NCBI RefSeq assembly: GCF_014197755.1
Contig: NZ_JACIGE010000007.1
Location: 62,001 to 126,000, forward strand
DNA from: Rhodocyclus tenuis
GTDB taxonomy: Bacteria > Pseudomonadota > Gammaproteobacteria > Burkholderiales > Rhodocyclaceae
Direction: 5' to 3'
Length of the DNA stretch: 64,000 nucleotides
In this document: positions 54,900-64,000 of the stretch, piece after piece
How positions within the stretch are numbered: position 1 is the stretch's first letter
Layout of the letters: every line of letters begins with the position of its first letter
Made by a program: the position numbers and the translations under genes
Notes under the pieces: model-generated
Seen by the model: only the letters and a program-made list of their open reading frames with translations
The model's database searches: none
What the model was told of the DNA's origin: nothing

Positions 54900-55346
54900 A
54901 TGATCTGGAAACCCCATGTCACCGTCGCCGCGGTGGTCGAGCGCGACGGAAAATTCCTGCTCGTCGAGGAAGAAACCGACGAAGGCATCCGCTACAACCA
55001 GCCTGCCGGCCACCTCGAATGCGGCGAATCGCTGCTCGAAGCAGCGGTACGCGAAGCGCGTGAAGAGACGCGTTACGACTTCGCGCCGCGCGCGCTGGTC
55101 GGCGTCTACAACTGGCGCCATCCGACGAAAGACATCACCTACCTGCGCTTCGCCTTCGCCGGCGAGGTCGTCGGTTTCGACCCGGAACGCGCGCTTGATG
55201 AGGGCATCATCGCCGCGCACTGGTTCTCGCTCGACGAAGTGCGCGCGCTCGCCGACCGCCATCGCAGCCCGCTGATCCTGCAGTGCATCGAGGACTGGCT
55301 TGCCGGACGCCGTTACCCGCTGGAACTGCTGACGCATTACGCATGA
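54900..55346 (+). CDS. Nudix hydrolase, NudJ-like
   Basis: A 148-residue Nudix enzyme. The Nudix box is GHLECGESLLEAAVREAREET, containing the full G-x5-E-x7-REUxEE pattern (residues about 38-60). It starts IWKPHVTVAAVVERDGKFLLVEEE and contains YNQPAGHLE and ITYLRFAFAGEV as in NudJ (phosphatase acting on thiamine pyrophosphate or nucleoside triphosphates). The Nudix gene next to mnmA is common in gamma- and betaproteobacteria. Its stop overlaps the next gene's ATG, forming an operon Nudix - secreted protein - mnmA. It is divergent from ilvE; a -10-like TAAAAT lies at 54862-54867. Confidence 0.88.
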   Translation: MIWKPHVTVAAVVERDGKFLLVEEETDEGIRYNQPAGHLECGESLLEAAVREAREETRYDFAPRALVGVYNWRHPTKDITYLRFAFAGEVVGFDPERALDEGIIAAHWFSLDEVRALADRHRSPLILQCIEDWLAGRRYPLELLTHYA

Positions 55347-55939
55347 AGCTGCCGGCCGCGCTTGTCCTCGCCCTGCTCGTGCTCGCCGGCGGCGTCGACG
55401 GCGCGCTGGCTGGCGACGCGGTGTCGGTCTGCTACAACTACGGCTGCCTTGTGCAGGGCGACGTCGTTTTCAGCAACGGCGAACTGAGGCGCGTGCGCGC
55501 GCTGCTCGGCGATGCGCAAAGTCCGGTGCACGAACGCGCGCTGCTCGGCGTTGCCGTCGGCTGGATGCTCGGCTGGGCCGGCCAGCGCCTGCCGATCAAC
55601 GCCGACCGCGCCGGCAACCTCGCCGACGAAGGCGTCGATGGACGCATGGACTGCATCGACCATTCGACGACGACGACGCGCCTGTTGCGTCTGCTCGAAG
55701 CTCGCGGCTGGCTGCGCTTCCACCGTGTGCTCGAACCGGTGCAGCGCACGCGTGGACTGATCTTTGATCACTTTTCGGCGCAGATCGAAGAGAAGGCGGC
55801 CGACAACAGCGCGCCGGCAGATGAAGAAGTGCTGGCGCGACGCTACGTCGTCGACAGCTGGTATGTGGATAACGGCCAGCCGGCGCCGGTACTGGCCTTG
55901 CAGCGCTGGCAATCAGGAGATGGACCCGATGACGATTGA
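55343..55939 (+). CDS. secreted protein of unknown function with a Cys-His-Asp pattern
   Basis: A 198-residue protein with a signal peptide ([21 protein letters not shown]). No named family is recognised. The mature part begins with CYNYGC (C30, C35), a possible disulfide. It contains [27 protein letters not shown] (C104), [10 protein letters not shown] (H143), and [13 protein letters not shown] (D171/D176). Cysteine at a helix start, then histidine in a strand, then an Asp before a Trp is the order seen in papain/transglutaminase-like enzymes. An exported enzyme of that fold is possible but unproven. Its ATG overlaps the Nudix stop and its end overlaps the mnmA start by 11 bases. Confidence 0.75.
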   Translation: MKLPAALVLALLVLAGGVDGALAGDAVSVCYNYGCLVQGDVVFSNGELRRVRALLGDAQSPVHERALLGVAVGWMLGWAGQRLPINADRAGNLADEGVDGRMDCIDHSTTTTRLLRLLEARGWLRFHRVLEPVQRTRGLIFDHFSAQIEEKAADNSAPADEEVLARRYVVDSWYVDNGQPAPVLALQRWQSGDGPDDD

Positions 55940-57083
55940 TTCACAACGCGTAGACGGCATTGACGCCGGCGACGGCCGGACGGTGGTCGTCGGCCTCTCC
56001 GGCGGCGTCGATTCGTCGGTGGCGGCACTGCTGTTGAAGCAACGCGGCTGGCGCGTCGTCGGCGTGTTCATGAAGAACTGGGAAGACGACGACGACGAGG
56101 AATACTGCTCGTCGCGGCAGGACCTGATCGACGTAATGAGCATCGCCGACCGCATCGGCATCGACGTCGAAGTGGTCAACTTCGCCGCCGAATACAAGGA
56201 ACGCGTCTTCGCCGAATTCCTGCGCGAATACGCCGCTGGGCGCACGCCGAACCCGGACGTGCTGTGCAACTCGGAAATCAAGTTCCGCGCCTTCCTCGAG
56301 CACGCGCTGGCGCTCGGCGCCGACAAGATCGCCACCGGCCATTACGCCGGCGTTCGCCCCGACCCCGCCGGCAGCGGCCGCGTGCAGCTGCTCAAGGCCG
56401 AGGACGGTTCGAAGGACCAGAGCTACTTCCTGCACCGGCTCAATCAGGCGCAGCTGGCGCGCACGCTGTTCCCGCTGGCCGACCTGTACAAGCGCGAAGT
56501 GCGCCGCATCGCCGCCGACGCAGGCCTGCACGTCGCGGTGAAGAAGGACTCGACCGGCATCTGCTTCATCGGCGAGCGGCCGTTCAAGGAATTCCTGATG
56601 CGCTACCTGCCGCCACAGCCGGGCGAAATCCGCGCACTCGACGACGATCGCGTCGTCGGCCAGCACGACGGGCTCACCTACCACACCATCGGCCAGCGCA
56701 AGGGGCTGCACATCGGCGGCCGCAAGGACGGCAAGGGTGCGGCCAGCGGCGAGCACGAAGCCTGGTTCGTCGCCGCCAAGGACATCGCGAAGAACATCCT
56801 CTACGTGGTGCAGGGGCACGATCATCCGGCGCTGCAGAAACTCGCCATCGAGGTCGAACAGCTGTCCTGGGTGGCCGGCGAAGCGCCGCACCCGGCCTGG
56901 GTGTATACCGCGAAGACGCGCTACCGCCAGCCCGACGCGCCGTGCAGCATCGAGCGCATCGATCCGGCTGACAACGCGCGCTGCACGCTCGCCTTCGCCG
57001 AAGCGCAGTGGGCGGTGACGCCCGGCCAGTCGGCGGTGCTCTACGAAAGCCGCGTCTGCCTCGGCGGCGGCGTCATCGTTTGA
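55929..57083 (+). CDS. mnmA: tRNA-specific 2-thiouridylase
   Basis: A 384-residue MnmA, which thiolates U34 of Lys, Glu and Gln tRNAs. Elements: ATP pyrophosphatase loop [35 protein letters not shown], the catalytic CNSEIKF with the first active cysteine, [21 protein letters not shown], and the second cysteine in [13 protein letters not shown], followed by the PUA-like C-terminal part. ATG 55929 is selected because AGGAG (55915-55919) has 9-base spacing; ATG 55920 is too close to it. Confidence 0.96.
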   Translation: MTIDSQRVDGIDAGDGRTVVVGLSGGVDSSVAALLLKQRGWRVVGVFMKNWEDDDDEEYCSSRQDLIDVMSIADRIGIDVEVVNFAAEYKERVFAEFLREYAAGRTPNPDVLCNSEIKFRAFLEHALALGADKIATGHYAGVRPDPAGSGRVQLLKAEDGSKDQSYFLHRLNQAQLARTLFPLADLYKREVRRIAADAGLHVAVKKDSTGICFIGERPFKEFLMRYLPPQPGEIRALDDDRVVGQHDGLTYHTIGQRKGLHIGGRKDGKGAASGEHEAWFVAAKDIAKNILYVVQGHDHPALQKLAIEVEQLSWVAGEAPHPAWVYTAKTRYRQPDAPCSIERIDPADNARCTLAFAEAQWAVTPGQSAVLYESRVCLGGGVIV

Positions 57084-58072
57084 AACCGTCGGGCGTGCCG
57101 ACAAGCACGAGCCTCGTGGCAGCCCCGGCCGAGGAGACGCCTGCCACGACGGCACGCCGCCTGCCCTTGCGCGCCGTGCTCGCCAGCGTCGCGCTGGCGG
57201 CGCTCGGCTATCTCGCGCTGTCGCTGTGGGCCGGCTGGCGCGAGGTGGCCGCCGGCATCGCCGCGGTCGGCCCGGCGGTACTCGCCGGACTGCTCGCACT
57301 GTCGCTCGCCAACTACCTGCTGCGCTTCGTTCGCTGGAGCCGTTACCTGAGCCTGCTCGAAGCGCCGGTGCCGTGGCGAATCAATCTCGCCGCCTATTTC
57401 GCCGGTTTCGCGCTGACGACGACGCCGGGCAAGCTCGGCGAGACGCTGCGCTCGGCGCTGCTCAAGCCGCATGGCGTACCACCGGCGGCGAGCCTCGCCG
57501 CCTTCTTCGCCGAACGCGCCAGCGACCTGCTGTCGATCATCGTGCTTGCCTCGATCGGCCTGTGGTCCTACCCGCCGGCACGGCCGGCCGTTGGCGCCGG
57601 GCTGGCGCTGGTCGTCGTCGCGCTGCTCGTCGTGCAATCGACCCGGCTGATCGCCGCCATCGACCGCCGCGCCGCCGCCAGCCCGCACAAGTGGGCGGCG
57701 CTCATCGTCAAGCTGTGCGAGATCGTGCTGCATTTCCGCCGCTGCTTCACCCTGCCGGCGATGAGCATGGGGCTGGCGCTCGGCGTCGTCGCCTGGCTTG
57801 CCGAAGGCGTCGGCTTCTGGTGGCTGCTCGACGCGCTCGGCCAGCCGCTGCCGCTCAGCGAAGCCGTCTTCATCTACGCCTTCGCCATGCTCATCGGCGG
57901 CCTCTCCTTCCTGCCCGGTGGACTCGGTGGCAGCGAGGCGGTGATGATCGGCCTGCTGACGCTGCACGGCCTGCCGGAAGCAGGCGCGGTGACGGCGACG
58001 CTGATCTGCCGGCTGGCAACGCTATGGTTCGCCGTCGCCCTCGGCGCCGGCTTTCTCGCGCGTCAGCGCTGA
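57080..58072 (+). CDS. YbhN/UPF0104-type membrane protein (flippase-like)
   Basis: A 330-residue membrane protein with about eight helices of the lysylphosphatidylglycerol-synthase transmembrane family (YbhN/UPF0104, GtrA-like flippase group). Marks: [53 protein letters not shown], and the end [26 protein letters not shown]. Such proteins are thought to move lipid-linked molecules across the membrane. The start is uncertain: TTG 57080 overlaps the mnmA stop, while GTG 57095 is an alternative; the first about 30 residues are polar. It is followed by a DprE1/DprE2-like pair, which would make a lipid-linked sugar, so flipping that product is a plausible job. Confidence 0.82.
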   Translation: MKPSGVPTSTSLVAAPAEETPATTARRLPLRAVLASVALAALGYLALSLWAGWREVAAGIAAVGPAVLAGLLALSLANYLLRFVRWSRYLSLLEAPVPWRINLAAYFAGFALTTTPGKLGETLRSALLKPHGVPPAASLAAFFAERASDLLSIIVLASIGLWSYPPARPAVGAGLALVVVALLVVQSTRLIAAIDRRAAASPHKWAALIVKLCEIVLHFRRCFTLPAMSMGLALGVVAWLAEGVGFWWLLDALGQPLPLSEAVFIYAFAMLIGGLSFLPGGLGGSEAVMIGLLTLHGLPEAGAVTATLICRLATLWFAVALGAGFLARQR

Positions 58073-58107
58073 AGGCGCATTGTCAAAATGGCGGGAATGA
58101 GCAAGCA

Positions 58108-59406
58108 ATGGCACTGAACGCCTGGGGACGCCTGCCGGTGGCGCCGGCGGCCCGGGAACTGCGGCGCAGCGAGCGCGCGGCGCCGCTGCCGGCGGTCGAC
58201 GGCAGCCTGCTCGCCTTCGGCAACGGGCGCAGCTACGGCGACGTCTGCCTGAACAGCGGCGGCACGCTGCTCGCCACGCGCGGCTGCGACCGTTTCATCG
58301 ACTTCCGCGTCGAGGCCGACGGCAGCGCGACGCTCGCCTGCGACGCCGGCGTGCTGCTTGCCGACATCATCGACGTCTTCCTGCCGCGCGGCTGGTTCCT
58401 GCCGGTGACGCCGGGAACGCGTTTCGTCACCGTCGGCGGCGCCATCGCCAACGACGTGCATGGCAAGAACCATCACCGTGCCGGCAGTTTCGGCAATCAT
58501 CTCCGCGCCTGCGAGCTGCTGCGCTCGGACGGCTCGCGCCGGCGCTGCGCACCGGACGAGAACGCGGAACTGTTCGCCGCCACCATCGGCGGCCTCGGCC
58601 TGACCGGGCTGATCGTCTCGGCCGAGATCGCGCTGCGCCGCGTCGACAGCGCCGCGCTGACGGTGGAAAACACGCGTTTTCACGGCCTCGACGAGTTCTT
58701 TGCGCTCAACGCCGCCGCCGAAGCCGCGCACGAATACGCGGTGGCGTGGATCGACTGCCTCGCCCGCCGGCCGCGCGGCATCTTCATGGCTGCCGACCAT
58801 GCGCCAGCCGGCTGCGTGGCAAAGGCGCCGGGCGCGGCCAGGCGCGCGCCGTTCACGCCGCCGCTGTCGCCACTGAACAAGCTGACGCTCGCCGCCTTCA
58901 ACGCCGCCTATTACCACAAGCCGCTGCCGGCGCACGCGACGACGCATCTGCTGCCCTACTTCTACCCGCTTGACGGCATCCTCGACTGGAACCGGCTGTA
59001 CGGTAAGCGCGGTTTCTACCAGTACCAGTGCGTCGTGCCGAGGAGCGCCGCCAGCGCGATCGACGAAATGCTGCGCGCCATCGCCGCCAGCGGCCAGGGC
59101 TCGCTGCTCGCCGTGCTGAAGACCTTCGGCAACGTCGCCTCGCCCGGCCTGCTCTCGTTTCCGATGCCGGGAATCACGCTGGCGCTCGACTTTCCCGAGC
59201 GCGGCGCCGCCACGGCGGCGCTCTTTGCACGCCTCGACGCAATCGTCGCCGCCGCCGGCGGCCGCCTCTACCCGGCCAAGGACGCGCGCATGCCGGCAGC
59301 GCTGTTCGGCGCCGGCTATCCGCGCCTCGAAGAATTCTCGCGCCACGTCGACCCGAAGTTCTCGTCGAACTTCTGGCGGCGCGTCAGCGCAGCGCTGCCG
59401 GCCTGA
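58108..59406 (+). CDS. DprE1-like FAD-dependent oxidase
   Basis: A 432-residue FAD-binding oxidase close to mycobacterial DprE1 (decaprenylphosphoryl-ribose 2'-oxidase). FAD-domain motifs include FGNGRSYGDVCLNSGG and PGTRFVTVGGAIANDVHGKNHHRAGSFGNHL. The substrate domain ends PGITLALDFP ... GGRLYPAKDAR with K391, matching DprE1 K418. The DprE1 cysteine 387 targeted by benzothiazinones corresponds to A359 here. DprE1 and DprE2 together convert polyprenyl-phospho-ribose to the arabinose form. The next gene is DprE2-like. A UbiA-type DPPR synthase, normally the preceding step, is not in the window. GGAATGAG precedes the ATG. Confidence 0.85.
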   Translation: MALNAWGRLPVAPAARELRRSERAAPLPAVDGSLLAFGNGRSYGDVCLNSGGTLLATRGCDRFIDFRVEADGSATLACDAGVLLADIIDVFLPRGWFLPVTPGTRFVTVGGAIANDVHGKNHHRAGSFGNHLRACELLRSDGSRRRCAPDENAELFAATIGGLGLTGLIVSAEIALRRVDSAALTVENTRFHGLDEFFALNAAAEAAHEYAVAWIDCLARRPRGIFMAADHAPAGCVAKAPGAARRAPFTPPLSPLNKLTLAAFNAAYYHKPLPAHATTHLLPYFYPLDGILDWNRLYGKRGFYQYQCVVPRSAASAIDEMLRAIAASGQGSLLAVLKTFGNVASPGLLSFPMPGITLALDFPERGAATAALFARLDAIVAAAGGRLYPAKDARMPAALFGAGYPRLEEFSRHVDPKFSSNFWRRVSAALPA

Positions 59407-59439
59407 AGCGGCGAGCGCGGGCACTCACGGAGAAGATTG

Positions 59440-60177
59440 ATGCAGAAAATCCTGATCATCGGCGCCACCTCGGCGATCGCCGAAGCGACGGCAAGGCGCT
59501 GGGCGGCGCGCGGCGACGCGCTCTTTCTCGTTGCCCGCGACGCGACACGCCTCGACGCCAGCGCCGCCGACCTGCGCGTGCGCGGCGCCGCCAGCGTTGC
59601 CTGCCAGGTCATGGACGCGACCGATCTTGACGCGCACGCGGCGATGCTCGACGCGGCACTTGCCGGACTCGGCGGCCTCGACGTCGCGCTGATCGCGCAC
59701 GGCACGCTGCCCGAGCAGAAAGCCTGCGAGGCTTCGGTCGAAGAGACGCTCGCCGCCATCGCGGTCAATGGCACCTCGGTCGTGGCGCTGGCGACACTGA
59801 TCGGGAACCTCCTGGAACAGCAGAAAAGCGGCGTTCTGGCGGTGATCGGCTCGGTCGCCGGCGACCGCGGCCGGCAGAGCAACTACGTCTACGGCACGGC
59901 CAAGGGCATGGTCGACATCTTCATGCAGGGCCTGCGCCACCGGCTGGCAAAGAGCGGCGCGCAGGCGCTGACGATCAAGCCCGGCTTCGTCGACACGCCG
60001 ATGACCAGCAACTTCCCGAAGGGTGCGCTGTGGGCACAGCCCGACGACATCGCGCGCGGCATCGTCCAGGCTGTCGACGCGCGCCGCGACGTCGCCTATC
60101 TGCCCGGATTCTGGCGACTGATCATGCTGGTGATCCGCCACATCCCCGAGAAGATATTCAAGAAGACCTCGCTCTAG
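59440..60177 (+). CDS. DprE2-like short-chain dehydrogenase
   Basis: A 245-residue SDR-family enzyme. NAD(P) loop: LIIGATSAIAEATARRWAARGD; catalytic set: serine in VIGSVAGDRGR and YxxxK in YVYGTAKG; then GLRHRLAKSGAQALTIKPGFVDTPMT. This matches DprE2 (decaprenylphosphoryl-2-keto-ribose reductase) and its relatives. The C-terminus (FWRLIMLVIRHIPEKIFKK) is amphipathic and may touch the membrane, useful for a lipid-linked substrate. GGAG is 7 bases before ATG 59440 (TTG 59437 is less likely). It is 33 bases downstream of the DprE1-like gene, and a bidirectional terminator follows it. Confidence 0.86.
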   Translation: MQKILIIGATSAIAEATARRWAARGDALFLVARDATRLDASAADLRVRGAASVACQVMDATDLDAHAAMLDAALAGLGGLDVALIAHGTLPEQKACEASVEETLAAIAVNGTSVVALATLIGNLLEQQKSGVLAVIGSVAGDRGRQSNYVYGTAKGMVDIFMQGLRHRLAKSGAQALTIKPGFVDTPMTSNFPKGALWAQPDDIARGIVQAVDARRDVAYLPGFWRLIMLVIRHIPEKIFKKTSL

Positions 60178-60210
60178 GTGGCGCGGCGGCGACAGCCGCA
60201 GAAGGACAAG

Positions 60211-60236
60211 AAAAAAGGCCGCGATGCGGCCTTTTT
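60211..60236. terminator. bidirectional intrinsic terminator
   Basis: Six A, then stem GGCCGC / GCGGCC around a 3-base loop, then five T. It works from either strand, ending the YbhN-DprE-like operon on the plus strand and the GST gene on the minus strand. Confidence 0.88.
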
Positions 60237-60272
60237 CATCGGTACGGCGAACGGCGCCGCCTGCTGCAGCAA

Positions 60273-60881
60273 CTACTCGCGCGGCACCGTCTCGGCGAAG
60301 CTCGGCCGCTGCATCAGCTTGTCGTAGAGACGACCGAGATTGGGATGCTGCTCACGCCAGTCGATTTCGGGGAAACGGAAAGCCAGATAGCCGAGCGTGC
60401 AGCCGGTGGTGATGTCGGCGAGCGAGAAGTGCGTCCCCATGCAGAAAGCGTCCTCGCCGAGCTGCTCGGACAGGAAAGCGAGTCCGCGCGTGATTTTCTC
60501 TTCCTGACGGGCAATCCAGTTGGCGTCCTGCGCACGTGCCGGGCGCTTGCGCTCGAGGAAGATCAGCGCCGCCGCGTCGGCAACGCCGTCGGCCAGGGCT
60601 TCCCAGCGCTTGACCTCGGTGCGCTCGCGGTTGGGTGCCGGCATCAGCTTGTTGTTCGGCGTGACGTTGTCGAGATACTCGACGATCACGCGCGAGTCGA
60701 AGAGAACCGTCTCGTCGTCAAGGACCAGCGCAGGAATCTTGCCCAGCGGATTGAGTTCGGCGACGCGGTTACCCGGCACCCACGGCGACTCGAGTGCAAA
60801 ATCGACCTCGATCTTCTTTTCGGCGAGAACGATACGCACCTTGCGCGAGAATGGACTGGTCAGCGATCCGATGAGCTTCAT
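60273..60881 (-). CDS. glutathione S-transferase, YibF-like
   Basis: A 202-residue GST. The thioredoxin-like N-terminal domain has KLIGSLTSPFSRKVRIVLAEKKIEVDFAL, PLGKIPALVLDDE and the glutathione-binding DSRVIVEYLD; a helical C-terminal domain contains FSLADITTGCTLGYLAFRF. The active position is the serine in SPFSRKVR, as in YibF. Such proteins bind glutathione, and their reactions in bacteria are mostly unknown. It stands alone between a terminator and purB. Identification of the fold is firm, the specific role is not. Confidence 0.88.
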   Translation of the reverse strand: MKLIGSLTSPFSRKVRIVLAEKKIEVDFALESPWVPGNRVAELNPLGKIPALVLDDETVLFDSRVIVEYLDNVTPNNKLMPAPNRERTEVKRWEALADGVADAAALIFLERKRPARAQDANWIARQEEKITRGLAFLSEQLGEDAFCMGTHFSLADITTGCTLGYLAFRFPEIDWREQHPNLGRLYDKLMQRPSFAETVPRE

Positions 60882-60979
60882 TGGTTTCCTGGATTGTTTG
60901 GGCGGGCGGATTATAGCATCGCCATCGGCAGCCGATTTCCGGGGGCTGTGGCGCCACCAGGTTCGCCGCCATTGGGGCT

Positions 60980-61002
60980 GGGGTAAAATTACAGCTTACC
61001 CC
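60980..61002. promoter_or_regulatory. GGGGTAA-N9-TTACCCC inverted repeat before purB
   Basis: A perfect 7-base inverted repeat with a 9-base spacer ends 2-3 bases before the purB ribosome site (AAGGA at 61005). It overlaps a -10-like TAAAAT at 60984-60989. It could be an operator or a leader hairpin that affects translation of purB. It does not match the enterobacterial PurR box. Confidence 0.45.
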
Positions 61003-61006
61003 CTGA

Positions 61007-62386
<1,380 letters not shown>

Positions 62387-62396
62387 GCTGGGCGCG

Positions 62397-62723
62397 ATGA
62401 GCAGTTTTGCCGACAACCTGAAGAAGCTGCCCGGCATCTCGCATCTGGCAGCGATCAATCTGTTCGATCGCGACGGCACGCAGGTGGCGACGATCGAGAA
62501 CAAGCCGGGACAGGCCGGTTCGCTTTCGGTCTATAACCACCTGGCGCAAATCCATGGCGCGATCACGCCGGAAGCCGCGGCACGCGGTATCGAGCTCTAC
62601 GCCGAGCATGCTGAAGATGCGCGCGCGCATCCCGGCAAACACCCCAACATCGACCGGCTGATTGCTCTCGTCGCTGGCGGCGACACGCTACGCATCAAAC
62701 ATGTTTTTGCCATACACGTGTAG
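62397..62723 (+). CDS. DUF2322 family protein
   Basis: A 108-residue soluble protein with the look of DUF2322: FADNLKKLPGISHLAAINLFDRDG, KPGQAGSLSVYNHLAQIHG and AEHAEDARAHPGKHPNIDRL. The last 15 residues form a strand-like end. No catalytic motif is evident and the role of this family is not known. It starts 10 bases after the purB stop and 40 bases before the cytochrome gene, so it probably shares the purB transcript. Confidence 0.75.
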   Translation: MSSFADNLKKLPGISHLAAINLFDRDGTQVATIENKPGQAGSLSVYNHLAQIHGAITPEAAARGIELYAEHAEDARAHPGKHPNIDRLIALVAGGDTLRIKHVFAIHV

Positions 62724-62763
62724 TATCCAGCCGTCGTTTAACCCTGAACCTCAAGGAGAAACA

Positions 62764-63234
62764 ATGAGAAAGTTCATCAAGACGATTATCGCCGCGAGCA
62801 CACTCGCCGCTGTTGCCGGCGCGGCCTGCGCCGAAGCCGCCAAATCCGAAGACCTCATCCGCTGGCGGCAGTCGGCCTATCAGGTGCTGAACTGGAACAT
62901 GGAACGCCTGAAGGCCAACCTTGCCAGTCCGCAATACAACAAGGACGAAGGCGCCAAAGCAGCCAATACCATCGCCGCCATTGCCAACTCGGGAATGGGC
63001 TCGCTCTACGCAGCGGGAACCGACAAGGGCAAAGGCTGGCACGACACCAAGGTCAAGCCGGAATTCTTCACCAACGGCCAGAAAGTCGGCGAACTCGCCG
63101 TTGCCTTCAACAAGGAGGCGAACGAGCTCGCCAAGGTCGCCGCCACGGGTGATGCCGGTGCCGTCAAGGCGCAGTTCGGCAACCTTGGCAAGAGCTGCAA
63201 GGCCTGCCACGACGACTTCAAGATCAAGGACTGA
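62764..63234 (+). CDS. cycP: cytochrome c'
   Basis: A 156-residue periplasmic cytochrome c'. Signal peptide: FIKTIIAASTLAAVAGAACA. The mature four-helix bundle begins EDLIRWRQSAYQVLNWNMERLKANL, and haem attaches near the C-terminus at CKACH (C145, C148, H149) followed by DDFKIKD, the usual position for this class. Cytochromes c' bind NO and CO and protect against nitrosative stress; electron transfer is also suggested. AAGGAGA precedes the ATG. An intrinsic terminator follows at 63319. Confidence 0.93.
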   Translation: MRKFIKTIIAASTLAAVAGAACAEAAKSEDLIRWRQSAYQVLNWNMERLKANLASPQYNKDEGAKAANTIAAIANSGMGSLYAAGTDKGKGWHDTKVKPEFFTNGQKVGELAVAFNKEANELAKVAATGDAGAVKAQFGNLGKSCKACHDDFKIKD

Positions 63235-63619
63235 TCTCGCCGGAGCGGCGCCTCTCGGTGGAGAAGGCGCCGGAAGAACCGGTAGCGGCCGTGTTGTCGC
63301 TACCCGGAGCAAGGATGGAAAAGGCCGCAGCGCAATCTGCGGCCTTTTTCACGCCTGGCGGCAGGGCGAGCAACGGGCCGAGCCACCGCCTTGAGACTGC
63401 CGGAGAGCCGGGCTTGCGGGCAATGCCGGGCGTTCCACTAATAAAACGGCACGACCGGCCGGGGCGCACAGGAAGTCCCCGGCAAGTTGGTTAGAATACG
63501 CGACTGGGGAACGAATCCGGGGCTGTATTGCCTTATGCCCCCCGTCACCCCCGGCCCTTACGGAATTGCCTTGCGCAGCGGCTACCGACTGCAACATCAT
63601 TGATCGACGGAGTACGCGC
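63235..63619. other. intergenic region between cytochrome c' and the diguanylate cyclase
   Basis: The 385 bases contain the terminator at 63319-63349 and, further on, a -10-like TAGAAT at 63492-63497 reading toward the diguanylate cyclase without a matching -35 box. I found no gene in it. Confidence 0.4.
63319..63349 (+). terminator. intrinsic terminator after cytochrome c'
   Basis: AAAAGGCCGCAG (63319-63330) pairs with CTGCGGCCTTTT (63337-63348) around a 6-base loop, ending in a T run to 63349. The arms are perfect complements over 12 bases, and the A/T ends allow it to work in both directions. Confidence 0.88.
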
Positions 63620-64000
63620 TTGAAGTACAGCAACGAAAGCATTGAAAAAAGCGCCGAGTACCTGCGTCAGGCACTGCCGCTGATGTCACGACAAGCGGCC
63701 GCACTGCACCCGGTCAGCTACGCGATCTGGTACGAATACGTCTCCGGCAGGAATCCTGCGCTGCGCGCGAGTATCGACCAGCTCACGCGGAACGGCGCTG
63801 TTCTTGACGAGGCAGCGACGACCGAACTGTTTCGCAAGCATGTCGCTGAACTCGACGAGCAGTTGGTCAAGCGCGTCAGCGACGATTTCAACAAGATCAT
63901 GTCGGACATGAACCAGTCCGCCGAACAGGCGAGCGATCATGCCGACCGTTTCGGCAATGCGCTGGAACAATGGTCGGCGACGCAGGCGCAATCGCCATCG
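63620..64000 (+). CDS. diguanylate cyclase, N-terminal part (cut by window edge)
   Basis: The first 127 codons of a gene running past the right edge. The sequence (KYSNESIEKSAEYLRQALPLMSRQAAALHPVSYAIWYEYVSG, then TTELFRKHVAELDEQLVKRVSDDFNKIMSDM) matches the all-helical N-terminal sensor domain typical of a large group of betaproteobacterial GGDEF proteins. The GGDEF domain itself would lie beyond position 64000 and is not seen. The start is TTG at 63620 with GGAG about 9 bases upstream; no in-frame ATG is earlier. Confidence 0.78.
   Translation, partial: MKYSNESIEKSAEYLRQALPLMSRQAAALHPVSYAIWYEYVSGRNPALRASIDQLTRNGAVLDEAATTELFRKHVAELDEQLVKRVSDDFNKIMSDMNQSAEQASDHADRFGNALEQWSATQAQSPS

Noticed and set aside
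63235-63619. c-di-GMP riboswitch upstream of the diguanylate cyclase
   Set aside because: I could not find the conserved GEMM core or tetraloop-receptor pattern by eye; only a terminator for the previous gene is clear.

Overview
The window is chromosomal DNA from a free-living Gram-negative betaproteobacterium, most likely of the order Rhodocyclales (Accumulibacter/Dechloromonas/Azoarcus-like). I infer this from gene content and protein character; no 16S rRNA is present. The DNA is strongly GC-rich with GC-rich third codon positions and is densely coded. Supporting genes are form II RuBisCO, cyanophycin synthetases, PntAB, heptosyltransferase WaaF, cytochrome c' and many c-di-GMP and two-component proteins. 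There is no transposase, integrase, CRISPR array or rRNA operon. One tRNA (Leu, CAA) is present.

Layout. 1-2.0 kb: a FixJ-type response regulator (cut by the window edge) and its overlapping MASE1 histidine kinase. 2.1-8.2 kb: a secreted pentapeptide-repeat protein, an NhaB antiporter, a large Cache-Cache-CheW protein without membrane segments, and a Sir2 deacylase. 8.2-17.3 kb: an autotrophy block with cbbY-cbbM, the regulator cbbR read the other way, then cbbF-cbbP and pntA-pntB, which together supply RuBisCO, its phosphatase, the two Calvin-specific sugar-phosphate enzymes and NADPH. 17.5-21.2 kb: a six-PAS GGDEF-EAL protein. 21.3-25.2 kb: RhlE helicase, UbiC, a DUF192 protein, a secreted Ala/Lys-rich protein and a pseudouridine synthase.

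25.3-33.8 kb is a signalling island: an HDOD protein, an HD-GYP-leader-like small protein, a GGNEF-EAL protein, a lone receiver, two paralogous HTH-receiver fusions at the two ends of the inner part, a Cache-PAS histidine kinase and a protein made of two related winged-helix-like repeats. It is the least conventional part of the window. 34.1-42.1 kb is a cyanophycin cluster: an ABC exporter-like protein with a zinc ribbon, a DUF1854 protein, a truncated synthetase (CphA') and a full-length CphA. 42.1-44.4 kb carries copper-delivery genes (SCO and two PCu(A)C proteins).

44.4-64 kb is mostly housekeeping. It holds menA-like prenyltransferase, tRNA-Leu, queA-tgt, an EAL-HDOD protein, and a tight minus-strand operon ilvE - zinc-finger protein - waaF - NTF2-like - yheT - phosphomannomutase. 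After these come a Nudix enzyme, a secreted putative thiol-enzyme-like protein and mnmA. A YbhN-type membrane protein then precedes a DprE1/DprE2-like pair, followed by a GST, purB, DUF2322, cytochrome c' and the start of a diguanylate cyclase. Most gene ends are supported by recognisable families; several starts (TTG/GTG) are judged from Shine-Dalgarno spacing only.
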